Notes: generated by a model from the letters alone, not told the origin. Numbered from the stretch's first letter, positions 6,658 through 15,456 are shown. The stretch is DNA of 20,409 nucleotides from Tannerellaceae bacterium (GCA_031288615.1 JAITRC010000003.1:1-20409), one strand, 5' to 3'. Program-made: numbers and translations.

Positions 6658-8571
6658 TTATTTTGTATCCACATCATCTTCCTCAAAAAAAATTTTGCGT
6701 ACGGTACCGGCGATTCCGTCCACATCCATGTGAAGCATGGCATACAGCTCTTCCACAGACCCGTGTTGTATAAAGGTGTCCGGTATACCGATCCGCGCCA
6801 GCTTACCTCTGTATTGGTGTGCAGTTAGATATTCTGCTACCGCGCCACCCAAGCCACCCTGAATAGCCCCATCTTCCACCGTCAGAATGACGTCAAAGGT
6901 TTGCGCGGCTTCACGGAGGATGTCCTCATCCAAAGGTTTGAGGTATCGCATATCGAAGTGTGCGGGGAGTACTCCCTCTTTCTCCAGGACATCCAGCGAC
7001 CGGCACACCGTATTCCCTATGGGGCCAATGGATAGGACAGCCAGTTTTTCTCCTTTACGGAGCACCCTACCCTTGCCGATGGGGGTTGCTTCGGGGACGT
7101 TCTGCCAATCGGTACGGGTGCCCTGTCCACGGGGGTAGCGTATGATAAAGGGGCTCTGAGCAACCTGGCAAGCGGTGTACATGAGGTGGCGCAGCTCATA
7201 CTCATCCATGGGCGAGGCAATGGTGAGGTTGGGAATGGGGCGAAAGCAGGCAAGGTCGAACACTCCGTGGTGGGTAGCTCCGTCCTCACCCACCAGACCG
7301 GCACGGTCCAGGCAGAGCACGACATGCAACTGCTGCAAGGCCACGTCATGGATCAGCATGTCGAACGCTCGCTGTACGAACGAGGAGTAAATCACACAGA
7401 CGGGTATCATTCCACCTCGGGCAAGCCCGGCGGCAAAGGTGAGGGCGTGCCCTTCGGCGATACCCACGTCGAAGGTGCGTTCGGGGTAAGCGCGCATGAG
7501 GTAACATAGGGAGCTACCGGTGGGCATGGCGGGGGTGATCCCCACGATACGGGGATTATTTTCCGCCAGTTCGACGAGAGTATGTCCAAAGACATCTTGA
7601 TAAAGCGGCACATCGGATGAGGAAATGGTGTGGGTGCGTTCACCGGCCCGCTTATTGAAGCGACCGGGCGCATGCCACGCCACCGCATTATGTTCGGCGG
7701 GTGCAAAGCCTTTGCCTTTGACAGTTTTTACATGCAATAGGGTGGGCCCACCAAAGCCTTTGATGGCGTTCAACACACGCACAAGGTGGCGCACATCATG
7801 CCCATCCACAGGGCCAAAGCAACGGATACCAAAGCCTTCAAAAAGGTTTCGACGGCCAAGCAGCAAAGCTTTGAGGCTGTTGTTAAAATGGAGTATCACC
7901 CTTCGGCTGTTTTCGGAAAGGAGGCCGGCCTTGCGTAGCAGGCAGAAGATATCGTACCGCAGGTTATTGTAAAATCGGCTGATCGTGATGTCCGTAAGAT
8001 AACGGCTAAGGCCACCCACGGAAGGCTCTATACTCATATCGTTGTCATTGAGTATGACCAGCAGATTGTTCGGCGTGGAGGCGGCATTGTTCAGCCCCTC
8101 GTATGCAAGCCCACCGGTCATGGCACCATCACCGATGACCGCTATCGTTTTACGGGCTTCACCGTTCAGTTGCGACGCTACATCCAACCCCAGTGCGGCA
8201 GAGATGGAGTTGGACGCATGGCCGGCGATGAAGGTGTCATACTCACTTTCGGCAGGATTGGGGAACCCGCTGATACCTCCAAAGGAACGCAGGGTGCGGA
8301 AGGCCTCACGGCGGCCGGTGAGGATTTTATGTGAGTAGGCTTGATGACCGACATCCCACACAATACGGTCGTACGGCGTGTTAAACACGTAGTGGAGCGC
8401 CACCGTCAGCTCCACCGTACCCAAACTGGCGGCCAGATGACCGGGACGTTCTGAGAGTATATCTATAATGTATTGCCGCAGATCGGCACATACCCCCTCA
8501 AGCTCCGTCACCTTCAGCTCTCGCAGTTCTTCAGGTGTATTTATACTCTTCCCCTTTGCCTTTTTTTTCAT
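6658..8571 (-). CDS. dxs: 1-deoxy-D-xylulose-5-phosphate synthase
   Basis: 637 aa, full length. ThDP-binding GDGAMTGG (~148) through NDNDMSI (~175), [19 protein letters not shown] (~70-88), transketolase pyrimidine domain with [19 protein letters not shown] and the C-terminal transketolase domain. It condenses pyruvate and glyceraldehyde-3-phosphate, the first step of the MEP isoprenoid route, also feeding thiamine and pyridoxal synthesis. The start [19 protein letters not shown] is the only upstream Met. The TACCTTTG box ends 8 bp before the ATG, so the mRNA may be leaderless. The first ten codons lie inside a 117-bp sequence duplicated at 9243-9359. Confidence 0.96.
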   Translation of the reverse strand: MKKKAKGKSINTPEELRELKVTELEGVCADLRQYIIDILSERPGHLAASLGTVELTVALHYVFNTPYDRIVWDVGHQAYSHKILTGRREAFRTLRSFGGISGFPNPAESEYDTFIAGHASNSISAALGLDVASQLNGEARKTIAVIGDGAMTGGLAYEGLNNAASTPNNLLVILNDNDMSIEPSVGGLSRYLTDITISRFYNNLRYDIFCLLRKAGLLSENSRRVILHFNNSLKALLLGRRNLFEGFGIRCFGPVDGHDVRHLVRVLNAIKGFGGPTLLHVKTVKGKGFAPAEHNAVAWHAPGRFNKRAGERTHTISSSDVPLYQDVFGHTLVELAENNPRIVGITPAMPTGSSLCYLMRAYPERTFDVGIAEGHALTFAAGLARGGMIPVCVIYSSFVQRAFDMLIHDVALQQLHVVLCLDRAGLVGEDGATHHGVFDLACFRPIPNLTIASPMDEYELRHLMYTACQVAQSPFIIRYPRGQGTRTDWQNVPEATPIGKGRVLRKGEKLAVLSIGPIGNTVCRSLDVLEKEGVLPAHFDMRYLKPLDEDILREAAQTFDVILTVEDGAIQGGLGGAVAEYLTAHQYRGKLARIGIPDTFIQHGSVEELYAMLHMDVDGIAGTVRKIFFEEDDVDTK

Positions 8572-8659
8572 TGCGGCGGCAAAGGTAGCAGAATGCTCCT
8601 ATAAGAGCCGAAAGCGGAGGCCGACGTAGATACGCCGACCCCACAGAGGTGCCCATATT
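8542..8659. repeat. 117-bp direct repeat, copy A
   Basis: Matches 9243-9359 over its full length apart from one base (two C before the eight-T run here, one C in the other copy). Read on the minus strand it holds the last 19 codons plus stop of the TonB-receptor gene (IWAPLWGRRIYVGL...), the intergenic gap, the TACCTTTG box and the first ten codons of dxs. Here the receptor tail is a dead relic. It follows the stop of the 192-aa gene in the same frame. Confidence 0.95.
8580..8587 (-). promoter_or_regulatory. dxs promoter -7 box (copy A)
   Basis: TACCTTTG on the minus strand followed by CCGCCGCA and then the dxs ATG. The short spacing predicts transcription starting at or within a few bases of the start codon. 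The identical box is present in copy B at 9280-9287. Confidence 0.6.
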
Positions 8660-8664
8660 ATGTA

Positions 8665-9243
8665 TCAGATACCGGTCAGCACCCCTAAAGTCCACCAAAA
8701 CATTGACTCCGACGCTTTTTCAGCCGCATTGGTTTTTTGAATATGAACAAGAACGCTATGAAATAATAGGGGAACAAAATTCAAATCGGTATTTACATTC
8801 ATTTCTACATCTACTCTATTCCCTACCAACTGGGGAAACGTGCTGTTGAATGTATATCCGGCACTCGCATACGTTTTTCCTGCCTGTTTGTAAGATAAAT
8901 TCTTTTTCTTTGACACGAGTAGATATTCATTCTCTTTTGACAATTGTCCGATTACTTCCGTGCCCGGAAATAGATAAACCTTTTTGCATCTTTTGGAGGC
9001 AATGACCCCAAACTTTTTTCCCATAGATGAAAAGACGAACTTCTTCTTCTCCTTCGTTACGGTGATAGGAACGTTACGGTACACAAAAAAGTCCTTTGCA
9101 AATTGAAGCACCGCATTGTTGCTTGCATCGTATACCACAATCGTATCCTGTTGAGGGCTGATCGTAAAATGATACTTTTCTGCTCCTACCGGCATTGCAC
9201 CCATTAAGGTTGCCACACATACACATACTGCAAACTTTTTCAT
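8665..9243 (-). CDS. Hypothetical exported protein inserted between two repeat copies (192 aa)
   Basis: Begins MKKFAVCVCVATLMGAMPVGA with a Sec signal peptide, likely cleaved after VGA (~residue 21). The mature part is basic and beta-rich (KYHFTISPQQDTIVVYD, KKKFVFSSMGKKFGVIASK), and the end is hydrophobic (FWWTLGVLTGI), possibly a truncated membrane segment. I do not recognise the family. The start follows an AGGGGAAGAG purine stretch made from duplicated dxs coding sequence; in this copy a missing base puts the old dxs start out of frame. The gene fills almost exactly the 583 bp between the two repeat copies and reads from the duplicated dxs promoter. Confidence 0.75.
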   Translation of the reverse strand: MKKFAVCVCVATLMGAMPVGAEKYHFTISPQQDTIVVYDASNNAVLQFAKDFFVYRNVPITVTKEKKKFVFSSMGKKFGVIASKRCKKVYLFPGTEVIGQLSKENEYLLVSKKKNLSYKQAGKTYASAGYTFNSTFPQLVGNRVDVEMNVNTDLNFVPLLFHSVLVHIQKTNAAEKASESMFWWTLGVLTGI

Positions 9244-9359
9244 ATACTCTTCCCCTTTGCTTTTTTTTCATTGCGGCGGCAAAGGTAGCAGAATGCTCCT
9301 ATAAGAGCCGAAAGCGGAGGCCGACGTAGATACGCCGACCCCACAGAGGTGCCCATATT
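9243..9359. repeat. 117-bp direct repeat, copy B
   Basis: The second copy of the 8542-8659 sequence, in the same orientation, offset by 701 bp. In this copy the receptor tail (9299-9358) is the functional C-terminus of the TonB-receptor gene, while the dxs start is broken by a one-base deletion in the run before the A8 stretch (minus strand) and acts only as a leader for the 192-aa gene. Confidence 0.95.
9280..9287 (-). promoter_or_regulatory. Duplicated dxs promoter driving the 192-aa gene
   Basis: TACCTTTG on the minus strand, identical to the dxs box. The start codon at 9243 is about 36 bp downstream, leaving a leader of roughly 30 nt with a GGGGAAGAG purine stretch. Confidence 0.55.
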
Positions 9360-11365
9360 TGGGAGGCATCGAAGTTTTTGTCGAAAGGAGAGTCGAAATA
9401 AGAGATAGGGTCTTTCTGGGTGTAACCAAGTATATTTTCAACACCACCGTAGATGTCAAAGTATTTACTGTTCTTGGTCAATTGGGCAAAGTAGACAGGG
9501 TAGGAAGGGGTGAAGTGGGTTTCGGAATGATAATCGTTTGCGGAACCGGGACCATAAACATCTGCTGAGGGGAGACGTACGGGGCCGTTCAGCTGTGCCG
9601 TGAGGTCAATCACCCATTTCCTTAGCGGCGTGGCATACGATACATTCACCAGCCCCCTGTACCTTGAAATAAGGGCTTGTTCGAGGCGGACAGATTCCTG
9701 CCCATCGGTGTAGTCAATATGGTTGGTATTGTACCGGAAGGCGGCGAACACCTCCACCCCACGCAAAGGACTCAGGGTTAGGTCAGCCTGAAGGGCATCG
9801 GCGGAGGAGTGCCCGGTGTTATAGAAAAATACCGCGTGGCGGTCTCGCTCTATATCCGCCACAAAGCGGCTCTGAAAGACGGTACGGAAGTAATCCAGGC
9901 TAAGGACGGCATTGCGTTCGTCAGTCAGGGGGAGGGTGAGGGTGAGGTTGGCGCCGAAATTCCATGCGCGTTCGATGTCAAGCCGGTCAATATCCGTGAG
10001 GTCAAAACGGCGGGAGGTGGCCATCAACCCCAGATTTTCGGAGATGGCGTTTGGGGAACGGTACCCTCGTCCGGCGGAGGCGCGGAGTGCAAGGTACGGC
10101 AGGGGTACATACTTGAGATTCAGGCGGGGGGTGACGAGCCACCCGAACAGGCTGTTGTAATCGGTACGGAGACCGGCCACGAGCGTGAAGCCGGTAGGGT
10201 CTTCCCAGGTGTATTCCCCAAAGACACCGGGAACAAGCTCAGTACGATTTATAGGGGTCAGCGGTGTTTGGTTATGGAGACTGTCCTCGAAGGAGGTACG
10301 GTAGATGTCGCCCGTAAAGCTCACCCCTGCAGTGTAACGATGCACCGCTTCGGCAGGGGAGGAGAAAAGGAGGTTGGCATACCATGTATTCTGGATACCG
10401 TCGAAATGCTTATCCCCGAAACGCAATCCTTGCTCGTGGTGGGTGAAGGCACTGATGAGGGCAAGGCTCTCTATCTGATCACTCCCCACGGCGATACCGG
10501 TCTTATTTTCCACCGTGAAGTTTCGGTTCAGGATAGCCGTCTCGAACAGCTTAATACGCTGGCCATCAGGATAGTACAGTTTTTTATCGTGTTTGAGGTG
10601 ACAAAGTGAATCCTGTCCCGCACGCCGGTCTTCATACAGGAACTTGATGCCCGTACGGGACTGCATCACCCCTTCGGGGTCAAGGTATATCCAACGGTTA
10701 TAGAGGTTGATATACTTCGTCTTGGGCATGTCAAGAAAATCGTCCCCATTCTCGTCGTGTACTGCTTGGCCATATACTCCGCTAAGAAATAGGGCTGTCC
10801 ACCAGCGGTCGTTCAGCTGCACAGCGGAGGTCAAGTTCCCTTCTATATGTTCATCGTCATCCACGTATACATTCACGTTCAGAGGCTCCGTAGATTCCGG
10901 CTTCACATATTCCAAGTTGATCTGACCCGTCACCGACTCATACCCATTCACCACCGAGGAGGCTCCCTTGGAGATATGTATCGATTCCAACCACCTTGAC
11001 GGCACATGGCTCCACCCAAACGAGGCCGACAAGCCCCGCAACGTGGGGATGTTCTCCGACAGCATCCTGCTGTACACCCCTGATAGACCCAATAGCTGTA
11101 TCTGTCTGGCTCCCGATACCGCATCCGTAAATCCCACCGTCACCGACGCACTATTCTCAAAACTTTCCGATAGGTTGCAGCACGCCATCTTCATCAGACC
11201 CGTGCCCGTGATGATCTCCCGTTTCCCCACCGATGACGTGGATAGTAACGTCCCGCTCTGACGAGCTCCCACATACACCTCGTCCAGCTTCACTTCCACG
11301 TCCGTCGTGTCCGCACACAACACGCCCCCATACATCAGCAATATCACCACAATCACTACCTTCAT
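9299..11365 (-). CDS. TonB-dependent outer-membrane receptor (688 aa)
   Basis: Signal peptide MKVVIVVILLMYGGVLCA, plug domain from ~residue 25 (VKLDEVYVGA..., MKMACCNLSESFENSASV, QIQLLGLSGVYSRMLSENIPTLRG, WLESIHISKGASSVVNGYESVTGQINLEY), then a beta-barrel ending in aromatic-rich WGRRIYVGLRFRLL. It lacks the N-terminal carboxypeptidase-like domain of SusC proteins. The Cys-Cys in the plug is typical of a Bacteroidetes subfamily I associate with metal or metal-complex uptake; the substrate here is unknown. Promoter box TAGTTTTG and an AAAGGAGAG ribosome site precede the ATG. Strand base composition reverses within this gene. Confidence 0.92.
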   Translation of the reverse strand: MKVVIVVILLMYGGVLCADTTDVEVKLDEVYVGARQSGTLLSTSSVGKREIITGTGLMKMACCNLSESFENSASVTVGFTDAVSGARQIQLLGLSGVYSRMLSENIPTLRGLSASFGWSHVPSRWLESIHISKGASSVVNGYESVTGQINLEYVKPESTEPLNVNVYVDDDEHIEGNLTSAVQLNDRWWTALFLSGVYGQAVHDENGDDFLDMPKTKYINLYNRWIYLDPEGVMQSRTGIKFLYEDRRAGQDSLCHLKHDKKLYYPDGQRIKLFETAILNRNFTVENKTGIAVGSDQIESLALISAFTHHEQGLRFGDKHFDGIQNTWYANLLFSSPAEAVHRYTAGVSFTGDIYRTSFEDSLHNQTPLTPINRTELVPGVFGEYTWEDPTGFTLVAGLRTDYNSLFGWLVTPRLNLKYVPLPYLALRASAGRGYRSPNAISENLGLMATSRRFDLTDIDRLDIERAWNFGANLTLTLPLTDERNAVLSLDYFRTVFQSRFVADIERDRHAVFFYNTGHSSADALQADLTLSPLRGVEVFAAFRYNTNHIDYTDGQESVRLEQALISRYRGLVNVSYATPLRKWVIDLTAQLNGPVRLPSADVYGPGSANDYHSETHFTPSYPVYFAQLTKNSKYFDIYGGVENILGYTQKDPISYFDSPFDKNFDASQIWAPLWGRRIYVGLRFRLL

Positions 11366-11384
11366 TGCTCTCCTTTCTTTACCG

Positions 11385-11392
11385 CAAAACTA
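11385..11392 (-). promoter_or_regulatory. TonB-receptor promoter -7 box
   Basis: TAGTTTTG on the minus strand matches TAnnTTTG, followed by AAAGAAAGGAGAG and the start codon at 11365, a leader of about 12-15 nt. Confidence 0.6.
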
Positions 11393-11456
11393 TTCTGACC
11401 TACCTATAACGGCAATACCCTATCTATGGTATACCTTACTCTATGAAATAACTTTT

Positions 11457-11464
11457 TACTTTTG
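11457..11464 (+). promoter_or_regulatory. pdaD promoter -7 box
   Basis: TACTTTTG on the plus strand matches TAnnTTTG; the pdaD start codon is 44 bp downstream. It lies about 65 bp from the oppositely directed TonB-receptor box. Confidence 0.6.
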
Positions 11465-11507
11465 CTCCCGAACAAATACTTATTCACTTTCAACACCGCC
11501 TTTAGCT

Positions 11508-12071
11508 ATGCCTAACTTTTTCGGAAACCTTATCCCGCATACTTTCTTCGTCACCAAAGGCTCTGGTGATTCGGAGCTTGAGATGCACGCCGGGTCTTAC
11601 CACATGGCCCTCTTCGATGCCGGTATCTCCGACTTCAACATCATGTCCTACTCCTCTGTCATACCCGCCACTGCCCACTTGGCTTCCATTGATGAAATAG
11701 ACCTCCCGCCTTTCGGTTCCGAACTCAAAACCATCATGGCTGTAGCTCATGGACAGCAAGATGAGTTCGTTTCGGCCGGTGTTGTTTACGCTTGGATGTA
11801 TGAAGATGAAGACTTTAATAGAAAAGTCGGCGGCTTAGTCTGTGAGGTCAGTGGACGTTACCGTATTGAGGAGCTTGAAGGAAGGCTCATTCGCGTAATC
11901 AATGACCTCCATCAGCGCACCTACAGCAAATACTTCCTCGGTGAACTCAATTTTATTACCGAAGGGATTACCATCATCAAGCGATATGGCACTGCCCTCG
12001 CCGCCCTCTGTTTTGTAGATTTTCTACATCCCCAATCTCCCATTGCTGCTGCTGACGCCCCTTCCGAATAG
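11508..12071 (+). CDS. pdaD: Pyruvoyl-dependent arginine decarboxylase
   Basis: 187 aa from MPNFFGNLIPHTFFVTKGSG; the frame is open further upstream, but that part covers the promoter and the neighbouring gene. The self-cleavage region SDFNIMSYSSVIP matches the PvlArgDC family, cleavage expected between Ser49 and Ser50 to give the beta chain and a pyruvoyl-capped alpha chain. Also LPPFGSELKTIMAVAHGQ and AGVVYAWMYEDEDF. It decarboxylates arginine to agmatine, the entry to spermidine synthesis. Divergent from the TonB-receptor gene, with its own promoter. The last 95 bp overlap the convergent comEC 3' end. Confidence 0.92.
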   Translation: MPNFFGNLIPHTFFVTKGSGDSELEMHAGSYHMALFDAGISDFNIMSYSSVIPATAHLASIDEIDLPPFGSELKTIMAVAHGQQDEFVSAGVVYAWMYEDEDFNRKVGGLVCEVSGRYRIEELEGRLIRVINDLHQRTYSKYFLGELNFITEGITIIKRYGTALAALCFVDFLHPQSPIAAADAPSE

Positions 12072-13254
12072 ACACCGCTACCATGATGCCGAACATCGCT
12101 ACGTACGCAGCGATCACTCCCACAAGGCTCATCCGGAACGGATACGCCGACCACGATACCCGACCGAATAACTCTGCCGTGTACACCAGATAATGCGTCA
12201 ATACCTCTACTAACTGCTGGAGTATCCCCTCGCCCATAGGCAGTAACAACCAGATCAACGCCGCCGGTATCAGGATCGATGCGTATAGGATCACCGGTAC
12301 ATTCGTAAACAGAAACGTCAGCGAGAAATAGCCGAAATAATACGCACACAGAAACGCTGTCCCTGCTTGCGCCGCTAACGATACCGTCACCCACCCCCAT
12401 GGCTTCGATAATAGGGGATTTCTCACCTCGATCAGCCTATTTAACGCCGGCTGTAGATACAGTATAAAGTACACTGATAGAAAACTTAATTGAAATCCGA
12501 TATCGAAAAGGTACGCAGGATGGCACGCCAGCATACCAAATGCCGTCGCTGATAACGTATTGTAACTGTCTGTTCGCCGACGCACCATGTATTTCCCCGT
12601 CAGGTACACCGTCAGCATACACCCCGCCCGTATTGATGATGCGGCCATGCCGCTCACCATTACAAAAATCCATATCCCGCACACCATCAACACCCACCGC
12701 AATACCCGCAGCGTATAACGACCCGGTATTAGTAACCCCAGCAACATCGACACGAAACTGTACGCCACCGCTACATGAAAGCCGCTTACCGACAATATAT
12801 GGGCAACCCCACTTACCGCAAATCGCTTACGCACCTCCTTCGGTATGGCTTTCTTATACCCTATCGTCAATGCCGCCAACACCCCCTTCTCCCCGTCCGT
12901 CAGATTCAACCGGTCTATCTTCTCTACCAGCCGCTGCTGCGACGCCCCCGCCACTACCATCACCACATTCGCCTCTCTCTTGGTATACTTACTGTGCGCT
13001 TCCGACAGCTCCGACACCAACAGCCCCGACAATACCACCAATACCCCATACACCCCGCCCCACTGCCAACGCTGACCATACTCCCACCTGCTGCCCCCAG
13101 CTACCTGACTCACCAACAACACCAACGACACCACCCCCAATACTACCAACACGCCCCATCCTATCCCACAAAAGTGATGGCTCACTATCCCCACCATCCA
13201 CCACACCAACAGCCTTACGAATGGACGCGCTCGTAGCTCCTCGTCAATCCCCAC
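11977..13254 (-). CDS. comEC: ComEC/Rec2-family membrane protein, shortened
   Basis: 425 aa. N-terminal transmembrane helices, then directly LTDGEKGVLAALTIGYKK, HILSVSGFHVAVAYS (family motif HLLAISGLHV type) and a polytopic competence domain ending ~residue 400. In typical ComEC an OB-fold region (DUF4131) separates the first helices from the competence domain; only ~30 residues remain here. There is also no C-terminal metallo-beta-lactamase domain. ComEC is the inner-membrane channel for transforming DNA; whether this compact form works is open. It begins 3 bp after the rpe stop. The tail is basic and Gln-rich and overlaps pdaD antisense. Confidence 0.88.
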   Translation of the reverse strand: MGIDEELRARPFVRLLVWWMVGIVSHHFCGIGWGVLVVLGVVSLVLLVSQVAGGSRWEYGQRWQWGGVYGVLVVLSGLLVSELSEAHSKYTKREANVVMVVAGASQQRLVEKIDRLNLTDGEKGVLAALTIGYKKAIPKEVRKRFAVSGVAHILSVSGFHVAVAYSFVSMLLGLLIPGRYTLRVLRWVLMVCGIWIFVMVSGMAASSIRAGCMLTVYLTGKYMVRRRTDSYNTLSATAFGMLACHPAYLFDIGFQLSFLSVYFILYLQPALNRLIEVRNPLLSKPWGWVTVSLAAQAGTAFLCAYYFGYFSLTFLFTNVPVILYASILIPAALIWLLLPMGEGILQQLVEVLTHYLVYTAELFGRVSWSAYPFRMSLVGVIAAYVAMFGIMVAVSIRKGRQQQQWEIGDVENLQNRGRRGQCHIA

Positions 13255-13257
13255 CGC

Positions 13258-13914
13258 CTACATTGCTTTTAATTCCCTGATTGTCCGCAATGGATCCACC
13301 GAACCAAATATATAACTCCCCGACACCAGCACATCCGCTCCCGCCTCCACCAACCGCCGACCCGTCTCTACCGTCACGCCTCCGTCCACCTCAATCAATG
13401 CTCGACCCCCGCCCTTCGATAGAATCAGCTCCTTCAACCGCTCCACCTTCTGCAACGTCCCTTCTATAAACTTTTGACCCCCGTAGCCCGGATTCACGCT
13501 CATCAACAACACCATATCCACCTCCCCTATCATTTCCTCCAACATACTCACCGGTGTCTGAGGATTCAACGTCACCCCAGCTTGCATTCCCGCTTCCTGT
13601 ATCGCCTTCACCGTCCTATGCAAATGCCTGCACGCCTCCCAATGTACGTTCATCATATACGCTCCCAACGACTTCACTTCCCCGATGAACTTCTCCGGCT
13701 CCACAATCATCAGATGCACATCCAGTGGCTTCCGGCTCACTCGACTCACCGCCTCCATCACCGGAAACCCGAACGATATATTTGGCACAAACACCCCATC
13801 CATCACATCCAGATGCAGCCAGTCCGCTTCACTCACGTTCACCAACTCCACCGACTCCTCCAAATGCAAAAAGTCCGCCGACAGCAACGACGGTGACAAC
13901 AGATGGCTCTTCAT
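13258..13914 (-). CDS. rpe: Ribulose-phosphate 3-epimerase
   Basis: 218 aa TIM-barrel enzyme. Motifs: SPSLLSADFLHLEESV, WLHLDVMDGVFVPNISFG, LDVHLMIVEPEKF, LLMSVNPGYGGQKFI, LIEVDGGVTVETG, ADVLVSGSYIFG. It interconverts ribulose-5-phosphate and xylulose-5-phosphate in the pentose phosphate pathway, cytoplasmic. The start codon overlaps the stop of the DUF4301 gene by 4 bp (13911-13914), and comEC follows after 3 bp, so the three genes form a tightly packed operon. Confidence 0.96.
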   Translation of the reverse strand: MKSHLLSPSLLSADFLHLEESVELVNVSEADWLHLDVMDGVFVPNISFGFPVMEAVSRVSRKPLDVHLMIVEPEKFIGEVKSLGAYMMNVHWEACRHLHRTVKAIQEAGMQAGVTLNPQTPVSMLEEMIGEVDMVLLMSVNPGYGGQKFIEGTLQKVERLKELILSKGGGRALIEVDGGVTVETGRRLVEAGADVLVSGSYIFGSVDPLRTIRELKAM

Positions 13915-15434
13915 TTCTTCGGCCTATGGGCAACCCGCAACAAGTCATTCACCGTCTTCACAGGATTGAACGTCTCTCCCGGTACTTCCACAAACACCGT
14001 ATTCCAATCGCTCATCCCACCGTTCCATAAACCCGGCAATTCTAACGCCTTCAGCCTCCTGCCCTCCTTACTCTTCACCACAATAAACCCCGTATCCTTA
14101 TCTACATATCCCCCCAAATCAAATTTCTCCCCCTTATAATCTCGCATCCCGCACACCAAATCCACAGGATTGAAATGGGTGCTCCCCTCTAACATTCCTC
14201 GCTTTGCTGCATCCGCTGTATCTATCTGTGATCGCTCCAAGATCTGCGGTGAACAGCTCCCGTCAGCATTCACCGCTATATACGGACCCCCGCCCGGCTC
14301 CCCCGTATTCCGCACCATCCCGCATACCCGCAACGGACGGTTCAGCTTATCCCGGATATACAGTATCAACTCCGCGTCTTCGAGATGCTTCATCTTCGGA
14401 TTCCGGATACATAACTCGTCATGCAGAAAACGGATCATCTCCTGGATCTGCTCCCCACTATACTGACCCCCTTCTATCAGACGCAGATAACCAAATATCC
14501 TCCCTTGCAGGCTCACCAATATCCCTCCTAACGTCTTCTTGTATATAACCGTCGAGCCTCGCCTATCTTCCGGTACTACATTATCTATATTCTTGATAAA
14601 CACCACATCCGCTTCCACCCCATTCAAGTTCGATAGCAGCGCCCCATGGCCCCCCGGACGAAATAGCAAACTCCCGTCCCCTTTTCGGAACGGCGCATTT
14701 GACTCATCCACCGCCAACGTGTCCGTCGATGGACTCTGTTCACTGAACCCTATACGATAACGCACCCCATAACGCCCCTCATACAACGGCAACACCTTCC
14801 GCACAAAGCCCTCAAACATCCCTCTATGCTCCGTAGATACCGTGAAATGAATACTTACACCCCCTTCCACGCCTCGACCATATTCCGCCCCTTCCACCAA
14901 GTGCTCCTCCAATGCAGTCCGGATTTCACCTCCCGCATAACGGTGAAATGGGATCAGCCCCTTCGGCAACTGACTGTAATTCATCCCCTCCTCACTTAAC
15001 AATACCGACAACACCTCCTTCGAACGACCGCTCGACAACAACTCCGGCACACCCTGACCCCTTCCCTCACGGCATCGCCTATCCAGCTCCTCATAAAAGG
15101 CAAACTCCTCTATGCCCCCAAAGAATGCCTCTACACTAGCCGACAACTCTCCCCCCTTCAAATAGGCGAATAAGTCTTTGAACATCCGGCTTGCTGCTCC
15201 TGATGCCGGTACAAACTTCACCACCTTCTTCCCCGATGTCAGATAGCGATCCCATTCCGACTTATACACCTCCACCCTATCCTGCGGCACCACCCGCACT
15301 CCACACCCCACTCGCGCGCTATCCACGATCTTTAAAAAAGGAAATCCTTTTTCAAATCTCGCGATCTGTGACTCAACTTCTTGCACGGGGATCCCCCGTT
15401 TCACCAAATTCTCGTGGTCTTCGCTTTTCCACAT
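13911..15434 (-). CDS. DUF4301-family protein (507 aa)
   Basis: Begins MWKSEDHENLVKRGIPVQEVESQIARFEKGFPFLKI, then KFVPASGAASRMFKDLFAYL, LPKGLIPFHRY, RIGFSEQSPSTDTLAVD, LLFRPGGHGALLSNLN, DVVFIKNIDNV and GMRDYKGEKFDL, all matching the Bacteroidetes DUF4301 family. The Gly-rich ASGAASRM loop and the GGHGAL/IKNIDNV pattern resemble nucleotidyltransferases of the UDP-sugar pyrophosphorylase type, so a sugar-nucleotide role is possible, but the family has no assigned reaction that I know of. It is first in the rpe-comEC operon, with a TATCTTTG box 23 bp upstream of the ATG. Confidence 0.9.
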   Translation of the reverse strand: MWKSEDHENLVKRGIPVQEVESQIARFEKGFPFLKIVDSARVGCGVRVVPQDRVEVYKSEWDRYLTSGKKVVKFVPASGAASRMFKDLFAYLKGGELSASVEAFFGGIEEFAFYEELDRRCREGRGQGVPELLSSGRSKEVLSVLLSEEGMNYSQLPKGLIPFHRYAGGEIRTALEEHLVEGAEYGRGVEGGVSIHFTVSTEHRGMFEGFVRKVLPLYEGRYGVRYRIGFSEQSPSTDTLAVDESNAPFRKGDGSLLFRPGGHGALLSNLNGVEADVVFIKNIDNVVPEDRRGSTVIYKKTLGGILVSLQGRIFGYLRLIEGGQYSGEQIQEMIRFLHDELCIRNPKMKHLEDAELILYIRDKLNRPLRVCGMVRNTGEPGGGPYIAVNADGSCSPQILERSQIDTADAAKRGMLEGSTHFNPVDLVCGMRDYKGEKFDLGGYVDKDTGFIVVKSKEGRRLKALELPGLWNGGMSDWNTVFVEVPGETFNPVKTVNDLLRVAHRPKK

Positions 15435-15456
15435 AACCTATCCCGTGATTACTCCG

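Noticed and set aside
8643..8670. GGTGCCCATATTATGT at the repeat/insert junction resembles parts of a XerCD dif site
   Set aside because: The central spacer is missing and the left part is simply TonB-receptor coding sequence repeated at copy B. A chance likeness is more likely than a Xer-integrated element.
9074..9271. Minus-strand frame starting MKKKQRGRVYEK in repeat copy B
   Set aside because: It is the duplicated dxs start thrown out of frame by a one-base deletion, running as a shadow through the signal-peptide gene.
11307..11507. Upstream extension of pdaD
   Set aside because: It overlaps the divergent TonB-receptor start and the TACTTTTG promoter box, and the family starts at MPNFFGN.
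12540..13280. Long plus-strand Pro/Thr-rich frames opposite comEC, rpe and DUF4301
   Set aside because: They are antisense shadows caused by the C-rich plus strand here; the minus-strand genes have clear family motifs.
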